From Lachnospiraceae bacterium (GTDB lineage: Bacteria; Bacillota; Clostridia; Lachnospirales; Lachnospiraceae), in the NCBI GenBank assembly GCA_017479935.1, contig JAFVBO010000090.1, positions 20,331 through 84,330 on the forward strand: a stretch of 64,000 nucleotides of DNA, read 5' to 3'. Under the pieces are notes generated by a model. That model saw only the letters and a program-made list of their open reading frames with translations, had not been told where the DNA came from and ran no database searches. The position numbers and the translations under genes are program-made. Shown in pieces: positions 1 to 10,600 of this stretch. The stretch's first letter is position 1. Each line of letters opens with the position of its first letter.

Positions 1-81
1 ATCATCGAGATCAAAAACGGCCGGGTGGAGCGCATGCGCGTGAACGAGAACCCGGTGCCGGTGGAAACGATTGAGTGGTAA
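1..81 (+). CDS. ABC transporter ATP-binding protein, C-terminal end (partial)
   Basis: An open frame enters from the left edge and stops at TAA 79-81; only the last 26 residues (IIEIKNGRVERMRVNENPVP and following) are visible. A short basic/acidic tail after an 'I.dGr' strand is typical of the end of MacB/LolD-type ATPases. The next gene is an FtsX-type permease, and such ATPase-permease pairs are normally adjacent, so this is probably its partner. No Walker or signature motif lies inside the window, so the call rests on context. Confidence 0.55.
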   Translation: MIEIKNGRVERMRVNENPVPVETIEW

Positions 82-214
82 ATATACCCGGGCAGGGTTT
101 TCGCCCTGCTTCACACGATAGGATATCCCCTATGTGCAGCTCTCGCTGTGCTATCTCATAAAAAACCACATGCAGCGCTGCGCGCTGCTACACTATCCAT
201 GAAAGGAGGCGCGG

Positions 215-3200
215 ATGACCAAAGGACAACGGCAGGATTTCTTCCGGGAAATCAAGAAGAGTCTTTCCAGATATTTATCCATTCTGTTCATCGTGCTTCT
301 GGGGGTGGCCTTTTTCGTGGGCCTGCGCTCGAGCGAGCCGGCCATGAAGAGCACGTCGGATACCTATTTGGATCAGCAGAATTTCATGCATATCCGTGTG
401 CTTGGGACGCTGGGCCTCACCGAGGGCGACCGGGTCGCCATCGAAAACGTTCGGGGCGTCCGGGAGGCGGAAGGCATCTATCAGATCGATGTGCTGACGA
501 TGGCGGGCGGCCATGAGCAGGTGATGAACGTGTTCTCGGTGCCGGAGGACATCGGGCAGCTGTATATTGTGGAAGGGCGTCTCCCGTTAAAGGAGAAGGA
601 ATGTATCCTGGACGATGCCTTCGCCTCGTCCAACGGATTTGAAATTGGCGATGAGATTACGATTTATTCCGGGACGGAGGAGGAGACGTCCAACGTTTTT
701 GCGAACGACACGTTCCGCATTGTGGGCCTCGCCAAAAACCCGTACTATCTGACCTTCGAGCGGGGCAGCGCCTCCGTGGGAAACGGCAGCCAGGCCGGGT
801 TTATGGCCATTTTGAAGGCAGAATTTCTGCAGGATTATTACACGCAGATCTACGTGACCGTGGACGGCGCAAAGGAGATGAACTGCTACGATCAGGAGTA
901 TCTGGACCTGATCGATCGGATGAAGGAGAGCATTTCCGCGATCGCGGACAAGCAGTGCGAGATCCGCTACGATGAGGTGGTGGGCCAGGCCGAGCGCCGC
1001 ATCGAGGAGGCTGAGGCGCAGCTTGCCGATGGCGCGGACGAATTAAAAGCCGCGTGGCAGCAGCTGGAGGAAGGCGAAAAGACCCTGGCCGAGCAGGAGG
1101 CCGAATGGAAGAAGGCCGACGAGGAGTGGGCTGCGAACAACGCCCTGGTGGAGGAAGGCAAGATTGCCCTGGAAGCCGGCCGGGCGGAACTGGCCGACGG
1201 CGAGGACGCCTACGAGGAAGCCCGCATCAAGGTTGTGGCGTTTGAAACGGTGCTGCAAGGCGCGCAGGATGCCTACGACCGGGAGTCGGAACTGTACGTG
1301 GCGCTTGTCACCCACATGCAGATGGAGAAGGTGAAAAACCGCGCGGAGCTGGAGGCGTGGCTGAAGGAGCATGAGATCATTCCGCCGGAAACGACGGCGC
1401 CTGAGCCGGAAACGGACCCAGTGGAGACGCTGCCCGAGGAGCCGGAGACGGACCCGGAAGAGACGCTGCCCGTAGAGCCGGAGACAGATCCGGTGGAGAC
1501 GCTGCCGGTAGAACCGGAGACAGATCCGGTGGAGACGCTGCCGGTAGAACCGGAGACAGATCCGGTCGAGACGCTGCCGGAGGAGCCGGAAGAATGGGAA
1601 TTGCCGGAAGAAACATTCCAGGAAGAGGAAGTGTGGGAAGCGCCGGAACTTTTCGCATCTCGCCCGAGCGGCCGGGTTTTCCTGGCGGCCTTCACCCCTT
1701 TTAGAGGGATGATGCCGGGGAATCTCGCTCTTATGCGCAGCATGGGGCTGTTTCCCCCGGCGCAGAAAGCGTTGGCTTCCGGAACCGCAAACCGCCTCCT
1801 CCTGGCGGAGGAAGAAACGCCAGCCTCCACGGAGGACTGGCGTCAGAGGCTGACGGACCTGGTTCAGGAGCTTTCGGATTTATTAAAGGATGAGGACGTA
1901 CAGAACGATCTGACCTTAGAGGATGTGTACGCCGCCTTGGACCGCGGGGAAGACGCCATGCTGGAGCGGTTCTCCTCGTACCTGGCGCAGCAAAAGGCCC
2001 TGCTAGACTACTATATTCAGGAAGTGGGGGCCGGCCGGGCGCAGCTAAACGCGGCCCGCGCCCAGATTCGGGAAGGGAAGCTGGCGCTGGCGGAAAAAGA
2101 GGCGGAGCTGACCCTGGCGCAGGTGCAGCTGGCCGCCGGGCGCACCCAGTTAGATGCCGGCCGGCTGCAGCTGGATGAGGCGCAGAAGGAAGCCGCCAAG
2201 GGGCGTAAAGACTTAGAGGCGGCCCAGAAGGAATTTGACGAGAAAAACGCGGATGCTCTGGCGGAAATCGAAAAAGCCAGACGCGAGATCAAAAAGGTGG
2301 AAAACCCCGAATGGTACGTCCTGGGGCGTGACACCATCCAGACCTACGTGGAATTTGGCCAGGACGCGGAAAGCATCGCGGCCCTGGCGCAGGTCTTCCC
2401 GGCTCTGTTCTTCCTGGTGGCGGCGTTAGTGTCCCTGACCGGCATGACGCGCATGGTCGAGGAACAGCGAATCCTGATCGGCACGATGAAGGCCTTAGGA
2501 TACGGGAAGTTCAGCATCATGGCCAAGTATCTGCTCTACGCGTTCAGCGCCAGCCTGATCGGCGGCATCTTTGGAGCGCTGCTGGGCGGAAAGGTGTTCC
2601 CGTGGGTGATCATCACCGCCTACAAAATCATGTATATGAACCTGATGGGCATGGTGGTCCACTATGTGCCCGGGCACGCGCTTTTAGCGGTGGGGCTGGC
2701 GGTGGGCTGCACCACCTTTGCCACGTTCTTCGCCTGCTGGCGGGAACTCATGGCCATGCCTGCCTCGCTCATGCGGCCGCCGGCCCCCAAGCAGGGAAAG
2801 CGGGTGTTTCTGGAGAACATTGGCTTTATCTGGCGGCACCTGAATTTCAACCAGAAATCCACGGTGCGAAACCTGCTCCGCTACAAAAAGCGGATTTTCA
2901 TGACCGTGTTCGGCATCGGCGGCTGCATGTCCCTGATGCTGGTGGGCTTTGGCATCCGCGACTCGCTGACGCAGATCGTGGACAACCAGTACGCCACGGT
3001 CTGGACGTATCAGGCGTATCTGGATATCGACAAGCGCTCGCTCCCGGATGAGCGGGAAGCGCTCACGACGTTTCTGGACGCGGAGAAGGACGTGACCGGA
3101 TACTTATGGGCGCTTGGCCAGAGCTATGATTTTGAAACCGGCGGCACGCCGATCAATGCGGATCTGATCGTGATTGGGGATCCGGAGAACGCGGAGCCGT

Positions 3201-3985
3201 TCATGAGCCTGCACGACCGGATCAGCAAAGAGCACTTTGCGCTTTCGGAGGAAGGTGTGATCATCACGCAGAAGCTGGCGACCCTGCTGGATGTGAAAGC
3301 CGGCGACACCATCTACTTAAAGGAGAGCGAGGCGAAAAAGCACGCGCTGAAGGTGACGGCCGTGGCGGAGCACTATCTGTTCCACTACGTTTACATGACC
3401 CCGGGCCTCTACCGGGAAACCTTCGGAAAGGACCCGGTATACAACCGGATGTACCTGAACTATACGAAGGAGGGCGTGGAGCGCGAACAGGACCTCAGCC
3501 GGGAGCTTCTGCGCTTTGAGGCCGCCTCAAGCGTGCAGTTAACCTCCGGCATGTCCCGGACGATCCGCAGCATGCTGCGAAGCCTGGATCTGGTGGTCAT
3601 CGTGCTGATCGTATCGGCCGGGCTTCTGGCTTACGTCGTGCTGTACAACTTAAACAGCATCAACATCGCCGAGCGCCGGCGCGAGCTGGCCACGCTCAAG
3701 GTGCTGGGCTTTTATGACGGGGAAGTGGCCATGTATGTCTACCGCGAAAACGTCATCCTGACATTTCTGGGGACGGCGGCCGGCATTTTCCTGGGGATCT
3801 GGCTGCACCAGTACCTGATCCGAACGGTGGAAATCGACTCCATGTTCTTTGGCCGGTCGATCTATCCGATGAGTTATGTCTATGCCAGCGTGCTCACGAT
3901 CCTCTTCGCGCTGATCGTGAACGCATCCATGTTCAGTCAGCTAAAGAAGATCGACATGGTGGAATCATTAAAGAGTGTGGAATAA
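215..3985 (+). CDS. Giant FtsX/MacB-type ABC permease with coiled-coil and acidic repeat insert
   Basis: A 1256-residue permease starting at ATG 215 behind GGAGG. There is one transmembrane helix near residues 18-40 and a MacB-like extracytoplasmic domain to about 250. A long Glu/Ala-rich coiled coil follows (about 250-370), then five tandem 12-residue repeats (EPETDPVETLPV type, about 397-456), a second coiled coil (about 600-700) and an FtsX block of three helices (about 720-850). The second half repeats helix, outer domain and FtsX block, ending with ERRRELATLKVLGF and three helices. Members are usually 700-1150 residues, so this one is long. FtsX permeases with an ATPase work in lipoprotein or peptide export or in regulating cell-wall hydrolases; the substrate here is unknown. 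It is probably cotranscribed with the upstream ATPase and the downstream aminopeptidase. Confidence 0.85.
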   Translation: MTKGQRQDFFREIKKSLSRYLSILFIVLLGVAFFVGLRSSEPAMKSTSDTYLDQQNFMHIRVLGTLGLTEGDRVAIENVRGVREAEGIYQIDVLTMAGGHEQVMNVFSVPEDIGQLYIVEGRLPLKEKECILDDAFASSNGFEIGDEITIYSGTEEETSNVFANDTFRIVGLAKNPYYLTFERGSASVGNGSQAGFMAILKAEFLQDYYTQIYVTVDGAKEMNCYDQEYLDLIDRMKESISAIADKQCEIRYDEVVGQAERRIEEAEAQLADGADELKAAWQQLEEGEKTLAEQEAEWKKADEEWAANNALVEEGKIALEAGRAELADGEDAYEEARIKVVAFETVLQGAQDAYDRESELYVALVTHMQMEKVKNRAELEAWLKEHEIIPPETTAPEPETDPVETLPEEPETDPEETLPVEPETDPVETLPVEPETDPVETLPVEPETDPVETLPEEPEEWELPEETFQEEEVWEAPELFASRPSGRVFLAAFTPFRGMMPGNLALMRSMGLFPPAQKALASGTANRLLLAEEETPASTEDWRQRLTDLVQELSDLLKDEDVQNDLTLEDVYAALDRGEDAMLERFSSYLAQQKALLDYYIQEVGAGRAQLNAARAQIREGKLALAEKEAELTLAQVQLAAGRTQLDAGRLQLDEAQKEAAKGRKDLEAAQKEFDEKNADALAEIEKARREIKKVENPEWYVLGRDTIQTYVEFGQDAESIAALAQVFPALFFLVAALVSLTGMTRMVEEQRILIGTMKALGYGKFSIMAKYLLYAFSASLIGGIFGALLGGKVFPWVIITAYKIMYMNLMGMVVHYVPGHALLAVGLAVGCTTFATFFACWRELMAMPASLMRPPAPKQGKRVFLENIGFIWRHLNFNQKSTVRNLLRYKKRIFMTVFGIGGCMSLMLVGFGIRDSLTQIVDNQYATVWTYQAYLDIDKRSLPDEREALTTFLDAEKDVTGYLWALGQSYDFETGGTPINADLIVIGDPENAEPFMSLHDRISKEHFALSEEGVIITQKLATLLDVKAGDTIYLKESEAKKHALKVTAVAEHYLFHYVYMTPGLYRETFGKDPVYNRMYLNYTKEGVEREQDLSRELLRFEAASSVQLTSGMSRTIRSMLRSLDLVVIVLIVSAGLLAYVVLYNLNSINIAERRRELATLKVLGFYDGEVAMYVYRENVILTFLGTAAGIFLGIWLHQYLIRTVEIDSMFFGRSIYPMSYVYASVLTILFALIVNASMFSQLKKIDMVESLKSVE
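1403..1582 (+). repeat. Five tandem 36-bp in-frame repeats (EPETDPVETLPV)
   Basis: Five head-to-tail 12-codon units lie inside the permease gene. Units 3 and 4 are nearly identical in DNA, while units 1, 2 and 5 carry V/E and E/V changes. The repeat encodes a Pro/Glu/Thr-rich acidic linker between two coiled coils. Near-identity in DNA suggests recent slippage expansion. Confidence 0.9.
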
Positions 3986-4000
3986 GGAGGAAACAGTCAA

Positions 4001-5785
4001 ATGCGCAGACAGCTGGAAAAGCTGAGAGAAAAGATGAAAGAGGCGGGGATTTCCGCCTATGTGGTGCCGACGGAGGACTATCACGCCTCCGAGTATGTGG
4101 GCGACTATTTTAAATGCCGCGCGTACGTCTCGGGCTTTACCGGGTCGGCCGGTACGCTGGCCGTGACCATGGACAAGGCGGGCCTGTGGACCGACGGCCG
4201 GTACTTTCTGCAGGCCGGCGGGCAGTTACAGGGCAGCGGCATCGACCTGTACAAAATGGGCATGCCGGGCGTGCCCACGCTGGACGCCTTTTTAAAGGAA
4301 GAACTTCCGACAGGCGGCGTGCTGGGCTTTGACGGCCGCACGGTGAGCGCGGCGCAGGGAAAGGCCTGGGAAAAGCTGGCGGCGGAAAAGAACGGGAGCG
4401 TGAAAACGGACCGGGATCTGGCGGGCGAAATCTGGGAGGATCGCCCGGCGCTTGCGGCAAACCCCGCGCGCACGCTGGACGTCAGCTATACCGGCATGTC
4501 CACCAGGGACAAGCTGGGAAAACTCCGGGAAGCGATAAAGGAGAAAGGCGCATCGGCCCATCTGCTGACTTCCCTGGACGACATTGCCTGGCTGTTTAAC
4601 ATCCGCGGCACCGATGTGGCGTTTAACCCGGTGGTGATGGCCTACGCGATTATCACGGAGACGGAAGCTGTGCTGTATGCGGCAGCATCCGCGTTTTCCG
4701 GGGAAGACCAGAAAACGCTGCTTGCCCAGGGCGTTTCCATCAAGCCGTATTTTGCCGTGTACGAGGATGTCAAGGCCATTCCTGCGGGAACGACGGTTTT
4801 GCTGGATGAGGAGCGGGTGAACGACCACCTGGTGCGCTCCATTCCCCAGGGCGTTTCCATCGTAAGTGATGTCAACCCCACGACGATGTGGAAAGCCGTC
4901 AAGAACGAAACCGAGCTCGCCTGGGCCCGCCGCGTGCATGTGCGGGACGGCGCGGCGCTGACGAAATTCCTGTACTGGATCAAAAAGCAGGCCGGGAAGG
5001 AAGCGATCACCGAGATCAGCGCGGCGGATCGGCTGGAGGCGTTCCGGAAGGAGCAGGAAGGCTTCCTTGGCCTCAGCTTTGAGACGATCGCCGGCTATGA
5101 AACGCACGGAGCGATCATCCACTACTCGGCCACGCCCGAGACGGACATACCGCTTGCGGCGCAGGGCGTTCTGCTGGTGGATTCCGGCGCGCAGTACGAG
5201 GGCGGAACCACGGACGTCACCCGCACCTTCGCCTTAGGCCCCGTCACCGACCGCGAAAAGCAGATGTTTACCCTGGTCCTGGCCGGCATGCTGCGCCTGG
5301 GCGCGGCCCGCTTCCCGGAAGGCACAGGCGGCGTCAACTTAGACATTCTGGCAAGGCAGCCCCTGTGGGAGCGTGGCCTGGACTACCGCCACGGAACCGG
5401 CCACGGCGTCGGCAGCTTCTTAAACGTCCACGAAGGCCCGAACCGCCTGGCCCAGAAGGACACCAACGCCCGCTATAAATGGGGCTTTGTGCCCGGCATG
5501 GTCACCTCCGACGAACCCGGCTACTACGAGGACGGCGCTTTCGGCATCCGCTGCGAAAACCTGATGGTATGCGTGCCGGATGGCGAAGGTGACTACGGAA
5601 AATTCTGCCGCTTCGAATTCCTGACCTGGGCGCCGTTTGACCCGGATCTTTTGGATGTCTCCCTCTTCACCGAGAGGGACAAGGAACTGTACAACGCCTA
5701 CCAGGCGGAGGTGTACGAAAAGATCGCGCCGCTGCTGGACGAAGAAGAGCGGGCGTGGTTGAGGGAAGTGACGAAGGCGGTATAA
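4001..5785 (+). CDS. M24 family Xaa-Pro aminopeptidase
   Basis: A 594-residue cytoplasmic metallopeptidase that removes an N-terminal residue preceding proline. The order is a creatinase N-domain (about 1-130, RGYVSGFTGSAGT-like region near 45), a second creatinase-like domain (about 150-300) and the pita-bread catalytic domain (about 310-540). Metal-ligand segments are visible: VDSGAQYEGGTTDVTRT with two aspartates, HGTGHGVGSFLNVHE with the histidine, and EPGYYEDGAFGIRCEN with the glutamates. A C-terminal extension matches the long eukaryote-like APP subgroup of about 600 residues. RBS AAGGAGG precedes ATG 4001, 15 bp after the permease stop, so the two are probably cotranscribed. Confidence 0.93.
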   Translation: MRRQLEKLREKMKEAGISAYVVPTEDYHASEYVGDYFKCRAYVSGFTGSAGTLAVTMDKAGLWTDGRYFLQAGGQLQGSGIDLYKMGMPGVPTLDAFLKEELPTGGVLGFDGRTVSAAQGKAWEKLAAEKNGSVKTDRDLAGEIWEDRPALAANPARTLDVSYTGMSTRDKLGKLREAIKEKGASAHLLTSLDDIAWLFNIRGTDVAFNPVVMAYAIITETEAVLYAAASAFSGEDQKTLLAQGVSIKPYFAVYEDVKAIPAGTTVLLDEERVNDHLVRSIPQGVSIVSDVNPTTMWKAVKNETELAWARRVHVRDGAALTKFLYWIKKQAGKEAITEISAADRLEAFRKEQEGFLGLSFETIAGYETHGAIIHYSATPETDIPLAAQGVLLVDSGAQYEGGTTDVTRTFALGPVTDREKQMFTLVLAGMLRLGAARFPEGTGGVNLDILARQPLWERGLDYRHGTGHGVGSFLNVHEGPNRLAQKDTNARYKWGFVPGMVTSDEPGYYEDGAFGIRCENLMVCVPDGEGDYGKFCRFEFLTWAPFDPDLLDVSLFTERDKELYNAYQAEVYEKIAPLLDEEERAWLREVTKAV

Positions 5786-5865
5786 AGTGTGACAGGGGAC
5801 GGGCCTGTGTCACCAAAACTGACCGTCGTCAGTTTTGGTGACATAGACCCGTCCCCTGTCACACT
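5786..5865. repeat. Long palindrome of the GGGGACGGG family, likely bidirectional terminator
   Basis: An arm of about 38 nt carrying TGACAGGGGACGGGCCTGTG is followed by a 4-nt loop and the near-perfect reverse complement. It lies between the convergent aminopeptidase and phosphate acetyltransferase genes. The same core recurs at 7006-7116 and 47896-48028. Such GGGGACGGG/CCCGTCCCC palindromes resemble REP-type elements. Termination in both directions is inferred from position. Confidence 0.8.
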
Positions 5866-5882
5866 CTGTCACACTTATTTTT

Positions 5883-6881
5883 TTAGCTTAATGCTGCCGT
5901 AATCAGAGCCATCTTAAAGACCTCATCGGCATCGCAGCCGCGGGACAGGTCGTTGATGGGAGCGTTTAAGCCCTGCAGGATCGGGCCGTAGGCGGCAAAA
6001 CCGCCAAGACGCTGCGCGATCTTGTAGCCGATGTTACCGGCTTCGATGTTCGGGAAGATGAAGGTGTTGGCCTGGCCGGCAACCTTGGAGCCTTTGCACT
6101 TGGTCTGGGCGACAACGGGGGAAACGGCAGCGTCAAACTGCAGCTCGCCGTCGATGGCCAGTTCGGGAGCCAGCTCCTGGGCCTTGATGGTGGCGTCGTG
6201 GGACAGCTTCACAGTGCCGCCCTTGCCGGAGCCCTTGGTGGAGAAGCTTAAGACGGCAACCTTCGGGTCGATGCCGAAGACGGAAGCGGTCTTGGCGGTC
6301 TCGATGGCAACCTCAGCCAGCTTTTCAGCAGCGGTGAAGGTCACGTTTCCGTCCTTGTCCACGGTATCCTGATAGTCGATGTTGATGGCGCAGTCGCCCA
6401 TCGCGATCTTCTCATCGCCGCGAACCAGAATGAAGCAGGAGCTTACCAGGTGAGCGCCCTTCTTCGTCTTAACCAGCTGCAGAGCCGGACGGACGGTGTC
6501 GGCGGTGGAGTAGGTAGCGCCGCCAAGAAGGCAGTCCGCCTTGCCCATCTTCACCAGCATGGTGCCGAAGTAGTTGCCCTTTGCCAGCGCGGCGCGGACA
6601 TCCTCTTCGGACATTTTGCCCTTGCGCAGCTCGATCATGCAGGCGACCATCTCATCCATCTCCGGATAGGTGGCGGGGTCGATGATCGTGGCGCCATCGA
6701 TGCAGAAGTTTCCGGCAGCGGCAGCAGCCTTGACTTCCGCCTCATTGCCAAGAAGAATGACGTTTAAGATGTGATCCTTTAAAAGTCTGTCGGCAGCCTC
6801 TAAGATACGGGCGTCCGGGCCTTCGGTGAATACGATGGTGCGGGGATTAGCCTTCAGGGTTTCGGTGAGTTTGTTAAACAT
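5883..6881 (-). CDS. pta: Phosphate acetyltransferase
   Basis: A 332-residue enzyme converting acetyl-CoA and phosphate to acetyl phosphate, the first step of the acetate-producing, ATP-yielding fermentation branch. The whole protein is the PTA_PTB fold: LTETLKANPRTIVFTEG near the start, GMLVKMGKADCLLGGATYST in the middle (listed residues include the active-site region), SFSTKGSGKG near 220 and PDIEAGNIGYK-like FPNIEAGNIGYKIAQRLGG near 285. The frame stays open further upstream, but ATG 6881 has a clear GGAGGATA site and the extra residues are not PTA-like, so 6881 is chosen. No acetate kinase gene follows, because the next gene is convergent. Confidence 0.95.
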   Translation of the reverse strand: MFNKLTETLKANPRTIVFTEGPDARILEAADRLLKDHILNVILLGNEAEVKAAAAAGNFCIDGATIIDPATYPEMDEMVACMIELRKGKMSEEDVRAALAKGNYFGTMLVKMGKADCLLGGATYSTADTVRPALQLVKTKKGAHLVSSCFILVRGDEKIAMGDCAINIDYQDTVDKDGNVTFTAAEKLAEVAIETAKTASVFGIDPKVAVLSFSTKGSGKGGTVKLSHDATIKAQELAPELAIDGELQFDAAVSPVVAQTKCKGSKVAGQANTFIFPNIEAGNIGYKIAQRLGGFAAYGPILQGLNAPINDLSRGCDADEVFKMALITAALS

Positions 6882-6951
6882 ACAAAAATATCCTCCGTGT
6901 TTCATAATAAAATGGAGCAAGGCGCAGCCTTGCTTTGTGAACCTGTCTGAT

Positions 6952-6980
6952 ATTGTAGTCTCTTTTTCCGGTTTTAGCAA
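6952..6980 (-). promoter_or_regulatory. SigmaA-type promoter for pta
   Basis: On the minus strand, TTGCTA (6975-6980) and TACAAT (6952-6957) are separated by 17 bp. The -10 lies about 70 bp upstream of the pta start. Confidence 0.6.
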
Positions 6981-7005
6981 GTCAGAACTGAATTTCTGAT
7001 TAAGA

Positions 7006-7116
7006 CGGAAGATGACAGGGGACGGGCCTGTGTCACGCAAAAGATGACAGGGGACGGGTCTGTGTCACAAAAGCTGACAGCTTTTGTGACACAGGCCCGT
7101 CCCCTGTCATCTTCCG
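7006..7116. repeat. Compound GGGGACGGG palindrome
   Basis: The outer arms (GGAAGATGACAGGGGACGGG and its complement) enclose a second copy of the same core plus an AAAGCTGACAGCTTTTGTG hairpin. It lies between the divergent pta and DUF3784-like genes, so it is not placed as a simple terminator. It is the same family as 5786-5865 and 47896-48028. Confidence 0.8.
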
Positions 7117-7217
7117 CCCCCTGCCAGATTCAGCCTTCTCAGACCGCCCGGAATATGCTATGATGTTCCTGACATCTTCGCGAACGTATTCGCGTCAATT
7201 TTTAGGAGGAATGAGAC

Positions 7218-7550
7218 ATGAATTGGATGAGACTGATCGTGTGCGGTCTTCTGGCGGCGGTTTTTCTGCGGATTGCCTTTGTGCTGTACCGCGGAGGGAG
7301 TGCCTGGATTGCGGGGTACAGTAATCTTCCCGCGGCGGACAGGGCCTGCTACGACGATGAAAAGGTGAAACGTTTTGGAGCGTTTATGAACCTGGGCTTT
7401 GGCCTGGCGTGTGTGGTGCTGGCGGTTTCCGCGTTTTCCGATGCGCCGTTCTTTTTGTTTCTGGCGCTGGCGCTGTTTTTCGGCCCGGCAATCCTGTTTC
7501 GCATTTTGATGGCGCGGACGGACTTCTTTATTAAAAAAGACAGATCGTGA
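7218..7550 (+). CDS. Small membrane protein, DUF3784-like
   Basis: A 110-residue protein starting at ATG 7218 behind TAGGAGGAATG. There are three predicted membrane segments (about 5-24, 56-76 and 78-97). Between the first two is the pattern IAGYSNLPAADRACYDDEKV, which resembles the 'iaGyn.ms..ek..yd...l' core of DUF3784 proteins from Firmicutes. The function of that family is unknown. A weak promoter (TTCTCA, 17 bp, TATGAT) may lie just upstream near 7136-7164. The family call is by pattern only. Confidence 0.7.
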   Translation: MNWMRLIVCGLLAAVFLRIAFVLYRGGSAWIAGYSNLPAADRACYDDEKVKRFGAFMNLGFGLACVVLAVSAFSDAPFFLFLALALFFGPAILFRILMARTDFFIKKDRS

Positions 7551-7579
7551 AAAGATGGGAACAATTTACGAAAAAAGGC

Positions 7580-7608
7580 GTGACGAAACGGGAAATCTGT
7601 GTTAAAAT
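7580..7608 (+). promoter_or_regulatory. Likely SigmaA promoter for the GH3 gene
   Basis: GTGACG (7580-7585), a 17-bp spacer and TAAAAT (7603-7608) lie about 45 bp before the start of the glycosidase, which itself has a strong AAAGGAGGAG ribosome site. Confidence 0.5.
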
Positions 7609-7654
7609 ACCGAAGTAGCTGTTCTAAAACAAATCCTAAAGGAGGAGAAATCAC

Positions 7655-10600
7655 ATGTTACAGGCTATTATTAACTTGCTGATCCCTATTCTGCAACCGA
7701 TGGGCGTCAGCGAAGCCGACATCACGTCCTACGTGAATATGTGCGGCACCCAGGTCAAGGCACTCGTGATCGCAACGATCGTTATGCTGGTGCTTCTGAT
7801 CGCGGCACACTGGCTTGGCAAGAAGGGCTCCCGCCACGTCATCCGCTGGACGGCGGTTCTGGCATGGCTGGCTTCCATTCTGATCATTGCCAACACGGTC
7901 ATCATGGGACCGTTAAAGGACATCGCGTCTTCGTTATTTGCCCCGAAGGTGGAGCTGAATGAAGAGACCGTCCTTGGCAGCAAGGAAATCATCACCCGCA
8001 TCGGCGAAGAAGGCATGGTTCTGTTAAAGAACGAGGATGCGCTGCTTCCGCTGTCCGGCGATGTGAAGAACATCAACGTCTTCGGTTGGGATTCCACGAA
8101 CCCTCTGTTCGGCGGTACCGGTTCCGGTTCCTCCGACGGCAGCTCCGCGGTCGGTATCCTTCAGTCCTTAAAGGATGCAGGTTACGCGACGAACGAGACG
8201 CTGACCAAGATGTACACGGACTACCGTGCGGATCGTCCTGAAATTGGTATGTCGAGTCAGGACTGGACGCTTCCTGAGCCCACGATGGACTACTACACCG
8301 ACGCCATCCTGAGCGAAGCGAAGAGCTTCTCCGATGTCGCTATGATCGTCATCGGCCGTTCCGGTGGTGAAGGCGCTGACCTGCCCAAGGATATGAGCGC
8401 TGTCATCAAGGGTGAGTATGACCTGAGAAGCAACGCTGTCCGTGCTTCCCGCAACAACTACAACTATACTGCTGCTACCTATACGAACAACAGCAAGGAA
8501 TATGATGATTTCGAAGCCGGCGAGCACTATCTGGAGCTCTCCGTCACCGAAGAAAGATTAGTTGACCTCGTCTGCCAGAACTTCGAGAAGGTTATCGTTG
8601 TCATCAACGCGAACAACGCCATGGAGCTTGGCTGGGTTGACAATTACGCCCAGATCAAGGCCGTTCTGTACGCCCCCGGCACCGGTGCCACCGGTATGAC
8701 CGCCCTTGGCGAAATCCTGAACGGTTCCGTGAACCCTTCCGCGAAGACCGTTGACACCTTTGTCAAGGATCTGACCGCGACCCCTACGTTCAACAACTTT
8801 GGCTTCTTCCCTTACACGGATTCCGCTACCAGAGAGCTTCGCACCGCGATCGCTTCTGCGGACCCTCAGTATGAAGGAACCATCTCCTTTGTAAACTACA
8901 CCGACGGCATCTATGTTGGTTACAAGTTCTATGAGACCGCCGCCGATGAAGGTTTCATCAACTACGATGAGCATGTTCAGTATCCTTTTGGATACGGTCT
9001 GTCCTTCACCACCTTCGAGCAGAAGATCACCGCTTTTGAGAAGACCGACTCTGCTGTAAAGGTTGAAGTTACCGTTAAGAACACCGGCAGCGTCGCTGGT
9101 ATGAGCGTTGTCGAGCTGTATGTGACGCCTCCGTACACCAACGGCGGCATCGAGAAGGCTTCCGTGAACCTGGTTGACTTTGCGAAGACCGCGAAGCTGG
9201 AAGCTGGCGCAGAAGAAGTCGTTACCTTCGAAATTCCGTTAGAAGACATGGCTTCCTATGACTCCGAGTGCATCAAGACCGCGAACGGCGGTTACATCCT
9301 TGAGGCTGGCGACTATGTGATGTCCATCCGTTCCGACAGCCACACTGTTTTAGACAACCAGTCCTTCAACGTAGCTGCGGATATCGACTACAGCACCACC
9401 GGTCGTTCTTCCGACAAGCGCGTTGCCAACAATGTATTTGAAGACTACTCCAAGGGACCGGAAGGCATCGTTTACCTGTCCCGTAAGGACAAGTTCGCAA
9501 ACTACGCGGAAGCGACTGCGGCTCCTGCGGAAGCACTTGCGACCATGGATGCGGACACTCTGGCTTACATCTCCGCCAACAGCTCCGCTCACTATTTAGA
9601 GAACCTGTCTCAGGATCCGAACGCTGTGATGCCTACGCTTGGCGCGAACAACGGCCTGAAGCTGGCTGACTTAGCCGGCGCTGCTTATGACGATGCCAGA
9701 TGGGATACCCTGCTGGATCAGATGAGCGCAGAAGACATGGTTAGCCTGATCAACGTCGGTGGCTGGCAGACGGTAGCGGTTGACTCCGTCGGCAAGATGG
9801 CTACCAGCGACTGCGATGGCCCTGCCGGACTTTCCAACTTCATCACGAAGAACTATGGTACCGCATTCCCGTCTGAAGTTCTGATGGCTCAGACCTGGAG
9901 CAAGGACGTTGCTTACGAACTTGGTCTTGCGATGGGTACCGAGTACGCGGAAGCCAACAACTACGGCTGGTACGGCCCGGCCATGAATACGCACCGCAGC
10001 GCGTTTGCGGGACGTAACTTCGAGTACTATTCGGAAGATGGCGTTTTAGCCGGCAAGTTCGCTGCGATCCAGGTTCAGGGTGCTGCTGAGAAGGGCGTTT
10101 ACGCTTACATCAAGCACTTTGCCGTGAACGATCAGGAAACCAGCCGCTGCGCATTCCTGATGACGCACTTAACCGAGCAGGCTCTGCGTGAGATCTACCT
10201 GAAGCCTTTCGAAATCGTTGTGAAGGAATTCGACTTCAACGGCAACCCTCTGGCTGTCATGAGCGCCTTCAACTTCATCGGCAAGAAGGCTTGCTGCGAG
10301 AACCCGGATCTGTTAATCACCGTTCTTCGTGAGGAATGGGGCTTCATCGGTATGGTAGAGACCGACTACAACGGTTCCTACGGTTACATGGATACCGAGA
10401 GCTGCATCCGCAACGGCGGCGACCTGATGCTTGGCTTTGGTATGGCTGCCACCAACCAGGTTGACACCACCAGCGCTACCAGTGTTCAGGCAATGCGTGA
10501 TGCTTGCAAGAACATCATGTACACGATCGCAAACAGCGGTTTCTACACCACCACGGCTTACGCCAAGGCCAAGATGGCTGAGGAAGAAGCTGCGGAAGCG

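Noticed and set aside
1273..1830. Serine/glycine repeat protein on the minus strand
   Set aside because: It is the antisense shadow of the PETDPVETLP repeats in the FtsX permease and has no ribosome site.
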